DNA from: Glaciecola siphonariae
GTDB taxonomy: Bacteria > Pseudomonadota > Gammaproteobacteria > Enterobacterales > Alteromonadaceae
Assembly (NCBI RefSeq): GCF_042652645.1
Contig: NZ_JBHSGU010000029.1
Coordinates: forward strand, 62,001-126,000
DNA length: 64,000 bases
Reading direction: 5' to 3'
Part shown: piece after piece, positions 53,008 to 60,929 of the stretch
How positions within the stretch are numbered: position 1 is the first letter of the stretch
Layout: the number at the start of each line of letters is the position of its first letter
Program-made: the position numbers and the translations under genes
The notes under the pieces: model-generated
Told to the model about the DNA's origin: nothing
What the model saw: only the letters and a program-made list of their open reading frames with translations
The model's database searches: none

Positions 53008-53020
53008 ACATTTGAGGCAT

Positions 53021-54232
53021 TTATGACAAAGAAGCGCTATCAAGCTCTTCTTTAAACCTTGCCCAAACCAAACTGCCCTCTCGCAGCGTGTGAATAGCCT
53101 TTTGAAGAACGTCCACAACGTAATCGATTTCTTCTTCTGTGGTATAGCGACCAATACTTAGGCGGATAGAACTGTGTGCCAACTCATCGCTCACACCAAT
53201 TGCCCGAAGTACGTATGAGGGCTCTAAACTAGCGGAGGTGCATGCCGAGCCTGACGACACAGCCACATCTTTAAGCGCCGTCATCAATAGTTCTGCATCA
53301 ACACAGCTAAAGCTTACATTCAAGTTATGTGCAACCCTTTGCGCTAAGTCACCGTTAACATAAAGCTCTGGTATTTGTTGAAGGCCTTCGTATAAGCGCT
53401 CTCGCAAGGCCAAAATGCGCGAATTTTCGCTCTCCATTTCTAACTTTGCTAAACGAAATGCTTCTCCCATACCCACGATTTGATGGGTTGCTAGGGTGCC
53501 TGCCCGCATGCCTCGCTCGTGTCCACCGCCATGGATTTGTGCTTGAATATGAATACGCGGCTTACGCCTGACATATAGCGCGCCGATGCCTTTAGGGCCA
53601 TAGGTTTTGTGGGCAGAAAACGACATTAAGTCGACTTTCATCTGCTGTAAATCAATGGCAACTTTTCCCGTGCTCTGCGCTGCGTCCACATGAAATATAA
53701 TGTTTCTGTGCCGACAAATTTCGCCAATCGCGCCAACATCTTGGATAACGCCAATTTCATTATTTACATGCATGACACTAACCAACACAGTGTCTTCGCG
53801 TATGTGTGCTTTGAACTTTTCTAAGTCGAGCAGACCATTTGATTCGACCTGCATATACGTCACATCAAAACCTTCATGCTCAAGCTGCTCAGCGGTATCT
53901 AGTACGGCTTTGTGTTCCGTGCTCAGCGTTATAATGTGCTTTCCACGGTCTTTATAAAAATGCGCAGCACCTTTTAAAGCGAGATTGTTCGATTCAGTGG
54001 CTCCCGACGTAAACACAATTTCTCGCGGGTCTGCATTGACCAAATCTGCAACATGATTGCGCGCAATATCAACCGCCTCTTCTGCAAACCAGCCAAATTT
54101 GTGAGACCGAGATGCAGGATTGCCAAAATTACCCTCTCGCGTTAAACACTCATGCATTTTCTGCGCTACGCGTGGGTCCACTGGCGTAGTAGACGAATAA
54201 TCGAGGTAAATAGGCAATTGTGGAGCACTCAT
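53021..54232 (-). CDS. iscS: Cysteine desulfurase IscS, stand-alone copy with altered C-terminus
   Basis: PLP enzyme that takes sulfur from cysteine for iron-sulfur clusters and tRNA thiolation. The 403-residue protein has LPIYLDYSSTTPVDPRV, the PLP lysine in SFSAHKTYGPKG (near 209) and the persulfide Cys in SSGSACTSASLEP (near 331). The first roughly 380 residues resemble E. coli IscS closely. The tail differs: it ends KEELDSASLS and lacks the final acidic/aromatic segment (as I recall, ending EWAHH) that contacts IscU. There is no iscR before it and no iscU, iscA, hscB, hscA or fdx after it; ndk follows. The start is the ATG giving MSAPQLPIY. Confidence 0.94.
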   Translation of the reverse strand: MSAPQLPIYLDYSSTTPVDPRVAQKMHECLTREGNFGNPASRSHKFGWFAEEAVDIARNHVADLVNADPREIVFTSGATESNNLALKGAAHFYKDRGKHIITLSTEHKAVLDTAEQLEHEGFDVTYMQVESNGLLDLEKFKAHIREDTVLVSVMHVNNEIGVIQDVGAIGEICRHRNIIFHVDAAQSTGKVAIDLQQMKVDLMSFSAHKTYGPKGIGALYVRRKPRIHIQAQIHGGGHERGMRAGTLATHQIVGMGEAFRLAKLEMESENSRILALRERLYEGLQQIPELYVNGDLAQRVAHNLNVSFSCVDAELLMTALKDVAVSSGSACTSASLEPSYVLRAIGVSDELAHSSIRLSIGRYTTEEEIDYVVDVLQKAIHTLREGSLVWARFKEELDSASLS

Positions 54233-54431
54233 TAAACATTCACTTATTGTTGCTAACTCATTTGGGCATTAAGGCTGACATACTGAACAGGTAATATATG
54301 TCCAGCGTGCATGCTACCTGTGCATAGTGTGTCTATTGTTTCAAAATGCAACTTTTATTGCGCAGACATTCGTATCAGGCACTTCGTCTGGTGCTGCGTA
54401 AGCAAAGATGAGTCCGGCGCGCGGCACTCGC

Positions 54432-54484
54432 CCATTGAAACGCACTTTTCCATTGAAACGCACTTTTCCATCGAAACGCAACGC
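54432..54484. repeat. 18-bp tandem repeat, about 3 copies
   Basis: Two exact copies of CCATTGAAACGCACTTTT (54432-54449, 54450-54467), followed by a partial, diverged copy to 54484. It lies upstream of iscS. It has no spacers, so it is not a CRISPR array. Confidence 0.85.
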
Positions 54485-54500
54485 AATAGCGAAAGTCTAA

Positions 54501-54512
54501 TTGTCTAGACAA
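54501..54512. promoter_or_regulatory. 12-bp palindrome upstream of iscS, possible operator
   Basis: TTGTCTAGACAA is a perfect palindrome about 270 bases before the iscS ATG. Such sites can bind dimeric regulators, but it matches no operator that I can name. Confidence 0.3.
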
Positions 54513-54591
54513 AATTATCAACTTTTTACTCAAGCACGATTACTGCTGAGAGCGGCAATCTGGAAGCAATGTGGTACACGGCAATGGTTAT

Positions 54592-55401
54592 CTAAATGCT
54601 AGGGTCAAAAGCCTCCGCTGCGGCCTTTTTCAACACGGGCGAAATGCCCGTTTGCGCAAAATCTTCAGCATTAAGCTTGGGCAACGACTGCGTGCACACA
54701 TCGCCGCCTAGTGATTGAATGACTTTGCACATTTCTTCTACCTTAGTATCCATCAAGTGCACGTGCTCAAGCATTAAACCTAGTGCGCTGGCTACCGGGT
54801 CCGGATTTTCCTCCGAGATGGCGTATGCATCAAAACCATACTTCTTTGCAATCGCGTGGCGCTTTGCATCGCGTTCTTTGTCTTCTTTCTTTTGCAAAAT
54901 ATTACGCCCGGGTATGCCTACGCACGTTGCACCGTTCGGTACGTCTTTTACTACGACTGAATTAGAACCCACGCGAGCGTTGTGCCCAATCGTAATAGGC
55001 CCGAGTATTTTCGCCCCTGCCCCAATTACTGAATTATTTTCAAGCGTTGGATGACGTTTTCCAGCACTCCAACTGGTTCCGCCTAAGGTTACGCCATGAT
55101 AAAGCGTGACATCATCACCCACGATAGCGGTTTCACCAATCACTACCCCCATGCCGTGATCAATAAACACACGTCGGCCCAGCACTGCTGCGGGATGAAT
55201 TTCAATGCCGGTAATAAAACGGCTTAAATTTGAAACAAAACGAGCTAGCCAATATAGCTTTATATGCCATAGTTTGTGACTTAAGCGATGCACCCAAATG
55301 GCATGAAGACCGGGATAGTTAAACAGTACTTCGAGCGTATTTCGAGCCGCGGGGTCGCGATGAAATACACTGGCAATATCCTCTTTAACGCGCTCGAACA
55401 T
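54592..55401 (-). CDS. cysE: Serine O-acetyltransferase
   Basis: Makes O-acetylserine, the precursor of cysteine, and is normally feedback-inhibited by cysteine. The 269-residue protein has the left-handed beta-helix hexapeptide repeats (GIEIHPAAVLGRRVFIDHG, VTLYHGVTLGGTSW) and GVGIPGR-like VGIPGRN. ATG 55401 (MFERVKEDI) follows the trmJ stop by one base with GAGG upstream; ATG 55416 lacks a site. It resembles the small isc-linked CysE form rather than the longer E. coli enzyme. Its product feeds the substrate of IscS downstream. Confidence 0.94.
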   Translation of the reverse strand: MFERVKEDIASVFHRDPAARNTLEVLFNYPGLHAIWVHRLSHKLWHIKLYWLARFVSNLSRFITGIEIHPAAVLGRRVFIDHGMGVVIGETAIVGDDVTLYHGVTLGGTSWSAGKRHPTLENNSVIGAGAKILGPITIGHNARVGSNSVVVKDVPNGATCVGIPGRNILQKKEDKERDAKRHAIAKKYGFDAYAISEENPDPVASALGLMLEHVHLMDTKVEEMCKVIQSLGGDVCTQSLPKLNAEDFAQTGISPVLKKAAAEAFDPSI

Positions 55402-55402
55402 A

Positions 55403-56182
55403 TCAGGCCTCGTCATCGTGCAGTGGTTTATTGACTGCTGTGTTTGCTCGACCCTGTTTCACATCATATTGTTTATCAATTGACGCAAGAATGCCGCGCA
55501 GTATATTAAGTTCAAGTGCCTCAGGACGGGCACGATTGAACAAACGTTTCAGCTTTTCCATTACCACGCCAGGGTGATTTTCGCGGATAAAACTCGTTTT
55601 GCGCAGCGTGCTCTCAAGATGCACATAAAAGCGCGCCAAATCTTCGGCCATTGGATACTCACTAACCTTGACCGGCCGATATTTGCGCTTTTCACGGTCT
55701 AAATAGTCGGTGCGAATTTCATAACAAAAGGTCTGAACGGCTGCGGCTAAATTAAGAGAGCTGTATTCAGGATTTGCCTCAATGCATGTATGAAAATCGC
55801 AGACCCGCAGTTCGTTATTATTTAAACCACTGTTTTCTCTGCCAAAGACTAAGGCAACATCGTGCTGATGTACTTCATCGTTTATTTTGATGCCTGTCTC
55901 GCGTGGCGTAAGCATCGGCCAAGAGAGCGTCCGCGTGCGTGCAGAAGTGCCAATCACCAAGCCACAATCGGCAATAGCCTCGGCTAAGGTGGGCACTATT
56001 TTCGCATTCGCAAGCACATCACCGGCGCCCGCTGCTAAGGCACTTGATTTGCCATCTGGTTCAGATACGGGGTCTACCAAATATAGAGAAGATAGGCCCA
56101 TAGTTTTCATCGCTCTGGCTGCCGACCCTATGTTGCCTGTATGAGAGGTATTAACCAGTACGATACGAACCTTATCGAGCAT
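55403..56182 (-). CDS. trmJ: tRNA (Cm32/Um32) 2'-O-methyltransferase TrmJ
   Basis: SPOUT methyltransferase modifying nucleotide 32 of several tRNAs. The 259-residue protein has VRIVLVNTSHTGNIGSAARAMK at the N-terminus and the knot motifs LVFGRENSGL and NPEYSSLNLAAAVQ. ATG 56182 matches the E. coli start and has AAAGGA about 10 bases upstream; the longer frame to 56230 runs into repeats. In E. coli trmJ lies beside suhB and iscR; here cysE follows instead. Confidence 0.95.
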   Translation of the reverse strand: MLDKVRIVLVNTSHTGNIGSAARAMKTMGLSSLYLVDPVSEPDGKSSALAAGAGDVLANAKIVPTLAEAIADCGLVIGTSARTRTLSWPMLTPRETGIKINDEVHQHDVALVFGRENSGLNNNELRVCDFHTCIEANPEYSSLNLAAAVQTFCYEIRTDYLDREKRKYRPVKVSEYPMAEDLARFYVHLESTLRKTSFIRENHPGVVMEKLKRLFNRARPEALELNILRGILASIDKQYDVKQGRANTAVNKPLHDDEA

Positions 56183-56210
56183 ATTTTTGATATCCTTTGC
56201 AACGCATCTC

Positions 56211-56238
56211 AAACATCGAACATAAAACATCGAACATG
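56211..56238. repeat. 14-bp tandem duplication upstream of trmJ
   Basis: AAACATCGAACATA (56211-56224) is followed by AAACATCGAACATG (56225-56238), differing in one base, and then by AAACGC. It lies in the trmJ-suhB divergent intergenic region. Confidence 0.75.
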
Positions 56239-56259
56239 AAACGCAAGCGTCGCCTGAGT

Positions 56260-56298
56260 TGATGTATGAGCTTTATGTATGAACTATATGTATGACCC
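56260..56298. repeat. 13-bp tandem repeat, three copies, in the trmJ-suhB gap
   Basis: TGATGTATGAGCT, TTATGTATGAACT and ATATGTATGACCC follow head to tail (56260-56272, 56273-56285, 56286-56298), sharing ATGTATGA. They may sit within or near the trmJ promoter. Confidence 0.75.
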
Positions 56299-56433
56299 GT
56301 GTGCATAACTTTTTGGGAAAACGACCGTTAAAAAACGGCGCACAATATAGCATGTGAAGTGCTTGTCTGATACACTCTATGGTGTTTTTATCCCGTTCTT
56401 TTAACAATTTGTCTTTTTTATTTGGTGGACTCT

Positions 56434-57234
56434 ATGCATCCTATGCTCAATATTGCCGTGCGCGCAGCACGCGCCGCTGGCTCAATCATCGCGCGAGGGT
56501 TTGAAAATCGCGACGACCTTAACATCGAAAAAAAAGGACTGAACGATTTTGTAACTAAAATCGACAAAGAAGCGGAAACCGCAATTATCGGAAAAATTCA
56601 AGACGCGTATCCTGACCACTCCTTCATTGGAGAAGAAGGCGGGTCAATCTCAAACAACCCTGATTATGTGTGGGTAATCGACCCTCTCGATGGCACCACT
56701 AATTTTATAAAAGGCATTCCTCATTTTGCAGTAAGCATCGCCTTACTGCACAAAGGTAAACTCGACCAAGCGGTAGTGTTTGACCCTATCCGAGGCGAGC
56801 TTTTTGCTGGCAGCAAAGGCGCTGGCGCTCAGCTTAATGGTTATCGTATTCGCGCAAGCAAAACAAAAGACTTATCGAGCTCGATTCTAGCAACCGCGTT
56901 CCCGTTTAGAGATAAAGCTCGATTGGAGGAATCTCTGCAGCAATTTAACCGTATATTTTCTCAAGCTGGTGATGTACGCCGCTCAGGCTCTGCTGCTTTA
57001 GATTTGGCATATGTGGCTGCCGGTCGCTTTGACGGTTATTGGGAAAAGGGCCTAAAATCGTGGGATATGGCCGCAGGCGAGCTATTGGTCAAAGAAGCAG
57101 GCGGCTTAATCACCGATTACGCAGGCAATAACGACCCCTTGTATGCTGAGCTTAAACAAGCCGGAAGTGCTAATGGTTTGGTCGCTGGAAGCTCTCGCGT
57201 GGTACAGCACATTGTTAAGAATCTTAAAGCCTGA
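56434..57234 (+). CDS. suhB: Inositol-1-monophosphatase / Nus factor SuhB
   Basis: Magnesium-dependent phosphatase; in E. coli SuhB also acts with NusA/B/E/G in rRNA antitermination. The 266-residue protein has EEGG, the metal motif DPLDGTTNF and the C-terminal WDMAAGELLVKEAGG. The start is ATG 56434 (MHPMLNIAVRAAR), matching E. coli, with GGTGGA just upstream. It is divergent from trmJ. The SGNH pair follows after 51 bases. Confidence 0.96.
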   Translation: MHPMLNIAVRAARAAGSIIARGFENRDDLNIEKKGLNDFVTKIDKEAETAIIGKIQDAYPDHSFIGEEGGSISNNPDYVWVIDPLDGTTNFIKGIPHFAVSIALLHKGKLDQAVVFDPIRGELFAGSKGAGAQLNGYRIRASKTKDLSSSILATAFPFRDKARLEESLQQFNRIFSQAGDVRRSGSAALDLAYVAAGRFDGYWEKGLKSWDMAAGELLVKEAGGLITDYAGNNDPLYAELKQAGSANGLVAGSSRVVQHIVKNLKA

Positions 57235-57285
57235 TAGCCATCAACTGATGGCACTTTTACGATAGTCGGTTGACAAGGAGGCGCT

Positions 57286-58323
57286 TTGAATCCATACCAA
57301 AATATGCCAGACGATGCTTTTTGGAAAAGCGCTGTTGCATCACAACATATGCTCGACATCGCAGGGCTTTGGAAGCCAAAATTTGCTATCAGACCTGCGC
57401 AAAAAGTGGTGACCTTTGGCTCATGTTTTGCGCAGCATATCGGCAGGGCGTTAAAACAGCGTGGCTACAATTGGTTGAGCACTGAAAAAGCGCCTCATCG
57501 AATGAGTGCCGAGGATGCGGCTCGATTCAATTACGATATATTTTCATCACGAACGGGCAATATCTACACCACGTCCTTGCTTGATCAGTGGACAAACTGG
57601 GCGCTTGGCTATAAAGAAATTCCATCTGAGATATGGGAAAAAGATGGGCGTTTTTACGACCCCTTTCGACCCAACATAGAGCCACAGGGCTTCGCGTCAG
57701 CTGACGAGGTAGTACGCTCGCGTCAGTACACGGTTGACGCCTTTGGTCGCGCCATAAAAAGCGCTGAATACTTCGTATTTACGCTAGGCCTCACCGAGAG
57801 CTGGACAAACCAAGCGCACGAATATGAATATCCGATGTGTCCAGGCACTGTTGCTGGAGAGTTCAACGGTGACATACATAAGTTTACCAACCAACAGTTT
57901 GTGCCTATTTTGGAACGTTTGCGCAATGCGATGGAAAAGATGCGTAAGGTCAATCCTAAGCTTCGGTTTATTTTGACGGTATCACCCGTGCCATTAACCG
58001 CAACCGCCTCTGGTAAACACGTATTAGTAGCAACGATGGCATCAAAATCTATCCTCAGAGCAGTGGCCGAACAATTGTCGTCCAACCGTCAGTATGTGGA
58101 TTATTTTCCCTCGTATGAAATTATTAATTCTCCGGTTTTTAAAGGTAATTTCTTTATGCCAAATCTGCGAAGCGTTCACCCGAAGGGCGTCGCATTTGTA
58201 ATGGAGAATTTTTTCGCAGCGCTGCCCCAAGCTAATAAGGCAAATAAAACAAAGGTAGACGCTACTCAAGCACAAGCTGATGAGGTATGTGAGGAGCTCA
58301 TGCTCGCTCATTTCAAAAATTAA
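57286..58323 (+). CDS. GSCFA domain (SGNH-hydrolase superfamily) protein
   Basis: A 345-residue cytosolic protein (no signal peptide) with a GSCFA domain. The name-giving motif TFGSCFAQHIGRAL is near residue 45, where Ser could act as nucleophile. LGLTESW near 166 and SVHPKGV near 295 fit the later SGNH blocks, the His being the catalytic candidate. Members are often linked to polysaccharide modification, but no substrate is proven. The start is TTG 57286 with a strong AAGGAGG upstream. It is followed two bases later by the next gene. Probable acyl-esterase or acyltransferase relative; the reaction is not known. Confidence 0.85.
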   Translation: MNPYQNMPDDAFWKSAVASQHMLDIAGLWKPKFAIRPAQKVVTFGSCFAQHIGRALKQRGYNWLSTEKAPHRMSAEDAARFNYDIFSSRTGNIYTTSLLDQWTNWALGYKEIPSEIWEKDGRFYDPFRPNIEPQGFASADEVVRSRQYTVDAFGRAIKSAEYFVFTLGLTESWTNQAHEYEYPMCPGTVAGEFNGDIHKFTNQQFVPILERLRNAMEKMRKVNPKLRFILTVSPVPLTATASGKHVLVATMASKSILRAVAEQLSSNRQYVDYFPSYEIINSPVFKGNFFMPNLRSVHPKGVAFVMENFFAALPQANKANKTKVDATQAQADEVCEELMLAHFKN

Positions 58324-58324
58324 T

Positions 58325-59068
58325 ATGATGTCTAAACTTCTTCTTATATCAGATAGCAATGCCGCGTCAGTTAAAGATGCAGCCAACCAAGGCCTTTTAA
58401 ACTTAGACATAGATATTGATTATCTGCCCCTAAGTGGCAAAAACGCTGCACTGTTAAATGAGCTATCGCTTGAAGGCAATATGCTGACATCTGAGCATGA
58501 GAGTGTAAAAGCAATAATGACCCGCAATGGCTTTTTGAACACCGGCATCGATTTGCGCGAATATTCGTACGTAGTGATATTTGGGTTCCAACTGTTCAGT
58601 AGCGGAAATGGCAGCAATTGGATTGCCATTGTGGATGACCAAGACAAGTTTTTGAGTCAAGCGGTGCGAAAGGCAACGCCTTCAATTTACGATAATATTT
58701 GCGCCACTTTCCATTTAGAATTTATTAAAAGACTAAAAACGGTTGATAACGAACAGGCGCTGAGTCATTTAAACGTATTTTCAATAGCATCACCACTGCC
58801 CAATCAAGGTCACCCTGGCTGGCGAGGCGTTATCGGTAAGCGAAGTAGCCCGCTAAACGCCTATGAGCAACAGGCTCAAGAAATTTGTGAAGGCTTTGGA
58901 GTCCAGTTTGTTACGCTGCCTACCCGCTTATTAGCAAATAACGGCTATAGTGCTGCAAAAGAGTTTTGGTACGGAAACGCAAAGGATTTTTCACACTTAA
59001 ATGCACAAGGCGCCGCAATTCTAATGGAGCATTTTGCCGCTCTTGCCAACATTCGCAAGATAAGCTAA
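58325..59068 (+). CDS. SGNH-like hydrolase partner of the GSCFA protein
   Basis: A 247-residue cytosolic protein beginning MMSKLLLISDSNAASV: strand, then an S-D-S-N turn in the place of the GDS motif of SGNH hydrolases. Near the C-terminus DFSHLNAQGAAILMEHF matches the DxxH block with catalytic Asp and His. The middle is poorly conserved to my eye. It starts at ATG 58325, one base after the GSCFA stop (a second ATG is at 58328); the ribosome-binding site is weak, suggesting coupling. The two look like a functional pair. The family is inferred from motifs only. Confidence 0.7.
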   Translation: MMSKLLLISDSNAASVKDAANQGLLNLDIDIDYLPLSGKNAALLNELSLEGNMLTSEHESVKAIMTRNGFLNTGIDLREYSYVVIFGFQLFSSGNGSNWIAIVDDQDKFLSQAVRKATPSIYDNICATFHLEFIKRLKTVDNEQALSHLNVFSIASPLPNQGHPGWRGVIGKRSSPLNAYEQQAQEICEGFGVQFVTLPTRLLANNGYSAAKEFWYGNAKDFSHLNAQGAAILMEHFAALANIRKIS

Positions 59069-59084
59069 ATCGCTTAAGCACATC

Positions 59085-59645
59085 TCAGTTGCTGTTGGGC
59101 GGCGCAGGCACGTCTATTTTTAATAAAATATCTTCACTCACCCATTCAGCTTGCGGGTCTGAATCATAGCCTATATTATAGTCTAAACGTTTGATAGGCA
59201 GCGTTGCCTTGAGCCGACCGCCGTCTTTTTTCAGGGTAAATTTGACCGGCTTGCTCATACCACGCAGCGTAAGTTCTCCACTTACGCTGAATCCATCAGC
59301 CGCTGCGGTAACTGAGCGGCTTACAAAACTGCCCGTTGGGTGATTTTCGACGTCAAACCAATCTGCTTCTGGCAGCGTTTCGTCATAAACAAAGTCACCT
59401 GTTTTTGCACTGCTTAAATCAAAGGTAGTTTCGATACTGCCAGAATCGTTGGCGTTTGGGAGAATGATGCTGCCCGTCCATTGTTCGAACTTGCCCGAAA
59501 ACGTCATGCCCGCATGTTCACCACTGAAGGCGACGCTTGCATTTTGATTGTTAATCTCGAATCGAGCATAGCATGCACTGGCAACACACCAGAGCGCGAT
59601 TGCCAATATCGTATGCAAGACCGTAAAACGATTTATTTGAATCAC
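59085..59645 (-). CDS. YceI family periplasmic protein (copy A)
   Basis: A 186-residue protein with a signal peptide (to about CYA, residue 27) and a YceI lipocalin-like domain: FEINNQNASVAFSGEHAG, DWFDVENHPTGSFVSR and the LTLRGMSKPVKFTL segment. YceI proteins bind isoprenoid or quinone-like lipids in some members. The start is GTG 59645, overlapping the cytochrome b561 stop by four bases. It is the last gene of a YceI/cytochrome b561/YceI operon. It shares the fold with copy B, but sequence identity is low. Confidence 0.88.
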   Translation of the reverse strand: MIQINRFTVLHTILAIALWCVASACYARFEINNQNASVAFSGEHAGMTFSGKFEQWTGSIILPNANDSGSIETTFDLSSAKTGDFVYDETLPEADWFDVENHPTGSFVSRSVTAAADGFSVSGELTLRGMSKPVKFTLKKDGGRLKATLPIKRLDYNIGYDSDPQAEWVSEDILLKIDVPAPPNSN

Positions 59646-60205
59646 TTAGCTTTACTCCACCACATTCGTTTTAATAAAGAAATACCCTGCTTCTTTTTAT
59701 GCATCACAACTGCGCCTATATGACCCACCACCAAAATGATTAATGCTGTAGCCGTTACCCAGTGAATGTTGCGTGCAATCGTTTCAATTGTTTTATTGCG
59801 CTGAACAAATGGAATATGAGGCCATTTTATCCATTCTACAAATACAAAGGTCGGCAGGCCGAAGGGACTGGCAGATACCATCAACCAGCCGCTGATGGGC
59901 ATTAACACAAGTGCACAATACAGTGCCACATGACCGAGCTTAGCCAAACGTTGTTCGGCTACACTCATCTGAGTCGGCAATGCTGGCTGCCTAGTTAACC
60001 AACGCGTGAGCACTCGCAACACTATGGCCCACAGCATAATAACACCCGCCGCTTTATGCACCTGAAACAGCTTGTACTGGTCGGCTTTTGGCATGTCTGC
60101 ATTTACCATGTACGCGCCTGTGACAACCATAAATAATAGTCCGAGCGCAATCAGCCAATGCAGGACTATGCTCAGACTATGATAACGCTGTATATTACTC
60201 GACAT
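59642..60205 (-). CDS. Cytochrome b561 (CybB/YceJ type)
   Basis: A 187-residue inner-membrane protein with four helices and histidines suited to two b-type hemes: LHWLIALG near 16, QVHKAAGV near 49, GHVALYC near 91 and IHWVTAT plus GHIGAVV near 148-162. In E. coli yceJ lies beside yceI. It probably moves electrons from quinol, with the YceI proteins as periplasmic partners; this is inference. It lies 14 bases after YceI copy B. Confidence 0.9.
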   Translation of the reverse strand: MSSNIQRYHSLSIVLHWLIALGLLFMVVTGAYMVNADMPKADQYKLFQVHKAAGVIMLWAIVLRVLTRWLTRQPALPTQMSVAEQRLAKLGHVALYCALVLMPISGWLMVSASPFGLPTFVFVEWIKWPHIPFVQRNKTIETIARNIHWVTATALIILVVGHIGAVVMHKKKQGISLLKRMWWSKAK

Positions 60206-60219
60206 TCTAATGATTTCTG

Positions 60220-60849
60220 TTAGTCAGCTTTAAAGAACTCTCCCTCAATCATGACCTCAACAGAATCGCCTATATTCGGAACATATTTGCTCATGCCCCA
60301 CTTTGAACGCTCAATAGTGGTTGTCGCTGAAAATCCCATAGTCGGTTTACCAGAAAACGGTTGACGCTGCATCGCGCCGTTGAATGTTACGTCTAAGGTG
60401 ACTGGCAGTGTTGTACCTAAAAATCGTAAATCACCCTTCATCAAGGCGGTTGTATCGCCAGTCATTTCAATGTTGCTAGAGGTAAATTCGATGCTTGCAA
60501 ATTCTCCTGCGTTAAACCAGTCTTTGTCGGTTGCCAAGATGTTGTTAAAATCTTTTTCAGCCGCATTAGGGTAGGCGGTTTGAATAGACATAGGGTTAAT
60601 ACTCGCCGTGACTTTGCTGTTTTCTATGTTATTAGGGTCGTAGTCGATGCTTGCGTCAAAATCGGCAAATCTTGCGACATAATCTGACAAACCGAGGTGC
60701 GACACTTTCCATACAATGCTTGCATGGCTTAAATCCAATGCATATTCGCCGGCGGGCATATCGTTAAACGGGCTTTTAGCAAACACCCACGACACACAGC
60801 TGCTAAGAAAAAGACTGATTGCTACAACACTGACAGTAAATACTTTCAT
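60220..60849 (-). CDS. YceI family periplasmic protein (copy B)
   Basis: A 209-residue YceI protein with an N-terminal signal (MKVFTVSVVAISLFLSSCVSWVFA); LSSC could be a lipobox, but cleavage after VFA is equally possible. Domain hallmarks: YALDLSHASIVWKVSHLGLSDYVARF, the DWFNAGEFASIEFTS segment, GDLRFLGTTLPVTLDVTF and GFSATTTIERSKWGMSKYVP. This is the closer match to E. coli YceI. AAGGA precedes the ATG. First gene of the operon. Confidence 0.92.
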   Translation of the reverse strand: MKVFTVSVVAISLFLSSCVSWVFAKSPFNDMPAGEYALDLSHASIVWKVSHLGLSDYVARFADFDASIDYDPNNIENSKVTASINPMSIQTAYPNAAEKDFNNILATDKDWFNAGEFASIEFTSSNIEMTGDTTALMKGDLRFLGTTLPVTLDVTFNGAMQRQPFSGKPTMGFSATTTIERSKWGMSKYVPNIGDSVEVMIEGEFFKAD

Positions 60850-60929
60850 TTTTATTATTCCTTTATCATGCTTATTTGGTGACGATGTTATTTAAAAATT
60901 TATTTCGGCGCGCCTACTTACACATTAGC

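Larger units (their letters stand above)
54233..54591. other. Gene-free gap between cysE and iscS (where iscR usually lies)
   Basis: 359 bases with no supportable gene. It holds an 18-bp tandem repeat (54432-54484), a 12-bp palindrome (54501-54512) and presumably the iscS promoter. I found no recognisable iscR remnant by eye and no convincing IscR-type operator. Confidence 0.6.

Noticed and set aside
54432..54484. Possible CRISPR array
   Set aside because: Units abut directly without spacers, and no cas gene is present.
54311..54508. 65-residue frame with repeated IETHFS units on the plus strand
   Set aside because: The repeats come only from the 18-bp DNA tandem repeat; there is no ribosome-binding site and the rest of the peptide looks non-coding.
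54233..54591. Residual iscR gene
   Set aside because: No stretch resembling the IscR helix-turn-helix or its Cys motif could be read on either strand by eye.
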